Part shown: positions 61,549 to 64,000 of the stretch, piece by piece
Numbering within the stretch: the stretch's first letter is position 1
How the letters are laid out: each line of letters starts with the position of its first letter
Source: Roseomonas sp.
Lineage (GTDB): Bacteria > Pseudomonadota > Alphaproteobacteria > Acetobacterales > Acetobacteraceae
DNA length: 64,000 nucleotides
Reading direction: 5' to 3'
NCBI GenBank assembly: GCA_020249865.1
Contig: JADCEV010000002.1
Span: 1-64,000, forward strand
Program-made: the position numbers and the translations under genes
Notes under the pieces: model-generated
Databases searched by the model: none
Told to the model about the DNA's origin: nothing
Seen by the model: the letters and a program-made list of their open reading frames with translations, nothing else

Positions 61549-62147
61549 TGGAAGACCGTCGCAATACGCAGGTGATGAACCGCGCGGCGCTGACCAGGCG
61601 CGTGGTGGGCAAGCTGACGAAGCAGGAAGCCGTGATTGGTGGCATCGGCAATTCCAACTGGGATTTATGGGCCGCTGGCCATCGCGCCGAGAATTTCTAC
61701 ATGCTGGGTAGCATGGGCCTCGCCGCGCCGATTGCCATGGGTGTCGCCATTGCTCAGCCGGAACGGCGCGTTTTCGCCTTGGAAGGCGATGGGTCGCTGC
61801 TGATGCAGCTTGGCTGCCTTTCCACCATTGCCGCGCAGGCGCCGAAGAATCTGATTGTCATCATTTGGGACAATGGGATTTATCAGATCACCGGCGGCCA
61901 GGGCACGCCGGCCGCGAAAGCGGGCACCGATCTGGTGGCGATTGCGCGTGCTTCCGGCATTGCTTCCGCCCATTGGGCGGCGGATGAGGCAGAGTTCGAC
62001 GCGCTGATTGACCGCGCGCTGACCACGGATGGCCCGCATGTGATCGGCGCGCGGATTGATAATGAACCCGGCAAGACACAAACAGACCGCGACCCGATCC
62101 GCTTCCGTGAGACGTTTATGCGGGGCATGGCGGCCAAACTGGCATAG
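61548..62147 (+). CDS. TPP-dependent decarboxylase, beta subunit (ComE-like)
   Basis: 199 aa PP domain. The TPP/Mg motif runs from EGDGSLLMQLG to VIIWDNGIYQITGG (GDG-x~26-N). IGGIGNSNWDLWAAG and YMLGSMGLAAPIAMGVAIAQ are typical. It completes the alpha subunit encoded directly upstream; neither would work alone. Confidence 0.86.
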   Translation: MEDRRNTQVMNRAALTRRVVGKLTKQEAVIGGIGNSNWDLWAAGHRAENFYMLGSMGLAAPIAMGVAIAQPERRVFALEGDGSLLMQLGCLSTIAAQAPKNLIVIIWDNGIYQITGGQGTPAAKAGTDLVAIARASGIASAHWAADEAEFDALIDRALTTDGPHVIGARIDNEPGKTQTDRDPIRFRETFMRGMAAKLA

Positions 62148-62277
62148 AGGCCGGCGCGGTTGCGAGGGCGGCGCATCAAGGCCGGGTTGGAAACAGCCTG
62201 GCCCCTTTCAGCTTGTGGCAAGCAATCCGTGTTATGAACTACGGGCATGGGAAAATCCCCAAGGGCTGAGGCGCATC

Positions 62278-63696
62278 GTGGCAACTGCACTTCCAGAGCT
62301 TGAAGACCCGTCGCAAGCCAAGGCTGCCCTGGCGCAGCTTGAAGGCGCGCGCCAATTCCAGGAAGCAGCCAGCCTGGCCGCCAAGGCCGTGGCGCTTTGG
62401 CCGGATAACGCCGATTTTCGTGCAGAGCGCGCGAAGCATCTGCTCGCCGCCGGCGCCCTGCTGGAGGCCGAGGCCGCGGCGCGTGAGGTTCTGCAAGCCG
62501 AAGCCAGCGACGCTCAGAAGGAAGCCGCCTGGATCATCCTGGCCGATGCGCTGATCCGCCAGGAACGCGCTGCCGACGCGCGCGGAGCGCTGCGCGAGGC
62601 CTGCTTTGCTATGCCGGGAAGCCTTGCCCTGCAAGCAAGGCGTGGGCATCAGGCAGCGCAGGCGGCGGATTATCCTGAAGTCATTGAAGCCTATCAGGCA
62701 GCCCGTGAATTGGCGCCGGAGCGTGAGGTACTGCATCTAGGTTTGCTGAGCGGGCTTTGGATGGCCAAGCGTTACGCGCTTGGGAGTGCTGCAGCGGCAC
62801 GAGCAGTGGAGCAGTTTCCGGCATCGGCGGTGCTACGCCAGCAGCAGGCAAATTTTCTGCTGGCGGAGGGGCGCGCAGCAGAGGCGGCTGCGGCGGCGCG
62901 CGAGGCAGTCAAGCTTAACCCTAGCGGGACAGATTCCAATTGGGTACTGGTCGATGTTCTCTGGCGGCAGGAACGCTATAATGAAGCGTTCCGCATGCTT
63001 GAAGCCGCCCTTGACCGATCGCCGACAGATGTATTTCTGCTACAGCAAATAGTCCGACTTGCGCCGGCCGTCTTCAGGGAAGAAGCCATCACGACAACTC
63101 ACCGGCGAGCCGTTGAACTGGGCGAAATGCCGATCGGTGTTTGGGAGGTATTGATCCGGAGCCTCATCAAGGAAGAAGCCTATGAGGAGGCCGCAAACAC
63201 CGCCCGTCGCGCTTTGCTTGTTCGGGCCGCTGCCCCAGAATTCACTACGTTACTAGCCGAGATTGAGCTCCTAAAAGGTGTGGATCAGCAGGCAATTGCC
63301 TTTGATATAGCAAGCGCCTTGGGGGTAGAGGCGAATGCCTTGGCGGTCCAAATTGCGCTGATTTCGGGGTTGCTAAATCTGCAACGATGGGACGAAGCAA
63401 CAGAGCTGCTCGAAACGCTCCGACATGATACTCCAGATGAGCCGGAACTCTTGTTGAGATTTGGAATTGCCTTGACTGGCAAAGGCGCAGTCGAAGACGC
63501 GGTGGCGATCCTTTCTGCTTTGGTAGAGCAACGCCCAAACAATATTCCGGCCTGGGAGGCCCTGTGTGACGCCTATCGCGTTGCGAAACAGATCAAGAAC
63601 GCAGTTGCTGCCTATCGAAGGCTGGAAGTTCTCGGCGCGTTGCCTCAAACCATGAGACGTGTGCAGGTAAAGTTGTTTGGGGAACAGATTTCCTAA
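62278..63696 (+). CDS. Tetratricopeptide-repeat protein
   Basis: 472 aa from GTG 62278 (SD GAGG seven bases upstream). About 12 degenerate TPR-like helical hairpins, e.g. EGARQFQEAASLAAKAVALW, EGRAAEAAAAAREAVKLNPSG and EVAPEREV-like units, with the 34-residue rhythm. No signal peptide. The first half uses the strongly GC-rich codons of its neighbours, whereas after ~62,950 A/T-ending codons become common. Such TPR proteins often sit beside glycosyltransferases and methyltransferases of surface polysaccharide clusters. Function unknown. Confidence 0.75.
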   Translation: MATALPELEDPSQAKAALAQLEGARQFQEAASLAAKAVALWPDNADFRAERAKHLLAAGALLEAEAAAREVLQAEASDAQKEAAWIILADALIRQERAADARGALREACFAMPGSLALQARRGHQAAQAADYPEVIEAYQAARELAPEREVLHLGLLSGLWMAKRYALGSAAAARAVEQFPASAVLRQQQANFLLAEGRAAEAAAAAREAVKLNPSGTDSNWVLVDVLWRQERYNEAFRMLEAALDRSPTDVFLLQQIVRLAPAVFREEAITTTHRRAVELGEMPIGVWEVLIRSLIKEEAYEEAANTARRALLVRAAAPEFTTLLAEIELLKGVDQQAIAFDIASALGVEANALAVQIALISGLLNLQRWDEATELLETLRHDTPDEPELLLRFGIALTGKGAVEDAVAILSALVEQRPNNIPAWEALCDAYRVAKQIKNAVAAYRRLEVLGALPQTMRRVQVKLFGEQIS

Positions 63697-63711
63697 GAAA
63701 ACTTCCAAGCT

Positions 63712-64000
63712 CTAGCTCGGAGATTTTCGCACACACAAACCGACGGAGGTCGTCACATATTTGCCTACCTGAAGCTTCAAGTGGGGTAAGGCGAAAGGTG
63801 GTAGATCTACAACCGCATCGACTTTCCCGTTTCCAGGAAACAAATTGAGAGGCCAAGGTTGATGGCCTTCCTCAATCAGACGTGCATATAGGCTTTCAAT
63901 ATCCCGCTTTCTGAATAGGGACAGTGTTGGGTGTTCGAAGGTATCCTCATTCGAGGTCAGGTTGAATTCAGTGGTATGAATGGCAAGCCCCCCGGGTTTG
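63712..64000 (-). CDS. Class I SAM-dependent methyltransferase, C-terminal part (start beyond window)
   Basis: 95 codons on the minus strand open to the window end, stopping at TAG 63714-63712. The read starts KPGGLAIHTTEFNLTSNEDT, the post-motif III strand of a methyltransferase ('L-KPGG...HTTEFN'), followed by SLFRKRDIESLYARLIEEG and a lysine-rich end. Base composition is more A/T-rich than the rest of the window. It faces the TPR gene and probably belongs to a surface-glycan or accessory region extending past the window. Confidence 0.7.
   Translation of the reverse strand, partial: KPGGLAIHTTEFNLTSNEDTFEHPTLSLFRKRDIESLYARLIEEGHQPWPLNLFPGNGKVDAVVDLPPFALPHLKLQVGKYVTTSVGLCVRKSPS

Noticed and set aside
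1-64000. CRISPR array or prophage/IS elements
   Set aside because: No regularly spaced repeats, no transposase, integrase or phage structural frames were seen on either strand.

Overview
The window reads as a contiguous piece of a GC-rich alphaproteobacterial chromosome. Family-level features point to Acetobacteraceae (Roseomonas/Roseococcus-like): cytochrome bc1 genes petABC, an alphaproteobacterial RNase E with an acidic insert and a long Arg/Pro/Ala-rich tail, the radA-cvpA-purF block, the rne-amidase-PBP1A-prfB block, several tripartite tricarboxylate transporter (TTT) receptors, and a bacteriochlorophyll gene pair (bchE, bchJ). The pair indicates an anoxygenic phototroph or a recent descendant of one. 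The taxonomic call is inference. No rRNA, tRNA, CRISPR, IS or prophage genes were seen.

Layout. 1-1234: 3' part of recQ. 1243-7505 (minus): a CUT1-type ABC importer operon carrying an SDR and an Ldh2-type dehydrogenase. 7723-12653: gshB and a glutathione transferase, converging on bchE-bchJ (minus), whose promoter region holds a textbook PpsR/CrtJ site, an FNR-like box and a degenerate second PpsR-like site; then a C26 amidotransferase. 12654-12972: an intergenic region with stacked hairpins and an intrinsic terminator, a possible small RNA. 12973-20909: FAH-family hydrolase, radA, cvpA, purF, SDR, soluble lytic transglycosylase, pgpA, pncC. 21049-23775: a small catabolic-looking cluster (carboxymuconolactone-decarboxylase-like, 3-hydroxyisobutyrate-dehydrogenase-like, lactonase-like MBL protein, a small ORF with an apparent ATC start, NIPSNAP). 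23792-26645: prfC, folM-like SDR, folB. 26646-26930: an AT-rich island with a perfect DnaA box.

26931-32895: uvrC, pgsA, a Pro-rich lipoprotein, moaD-moaE, an unknown membrane protein, a TauE/SafE transporter. 32899-36583: hemF diverging from petABC, which ends in a strong terminator. 36707-41494: GNAT, a TTT receptor, an acyl-CoA ligase and a class III aminotransferase. 41495-44168: an intergenic palindromic element, a COG0523 GTPase, a WD40 protein and a DUF3775 protein. 44182-47423 (minus): rluC-type synthase and AsmA. 47544-51744: TTT receptor, TctA-TctB fusion and a PrpF-family tautomerase, a compact tricarboxylate/oxalomesaconate-type uptake unit. 51786-54518 (minus): rne with a long upstream region. 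55040-59962: cell-wall amidase, PBP1A, and prfB with an intact +1 frameshift site. 60006-62147: AEC-family transporter and a two-subunit TPP decarboxylase. 62278-64000: a TPR protein whose composition drifts toward AT, facing a truncated methyltransferase; probably the edge of an accessory region.

Functionally the window mixes housekeeping (DNA repair, translation termination, folate, purine, Moco, phospholipid, envelope, respiration) with solute uptake and organic acid catabolism, plus one redox-regulated bacteriochlorophyll step.
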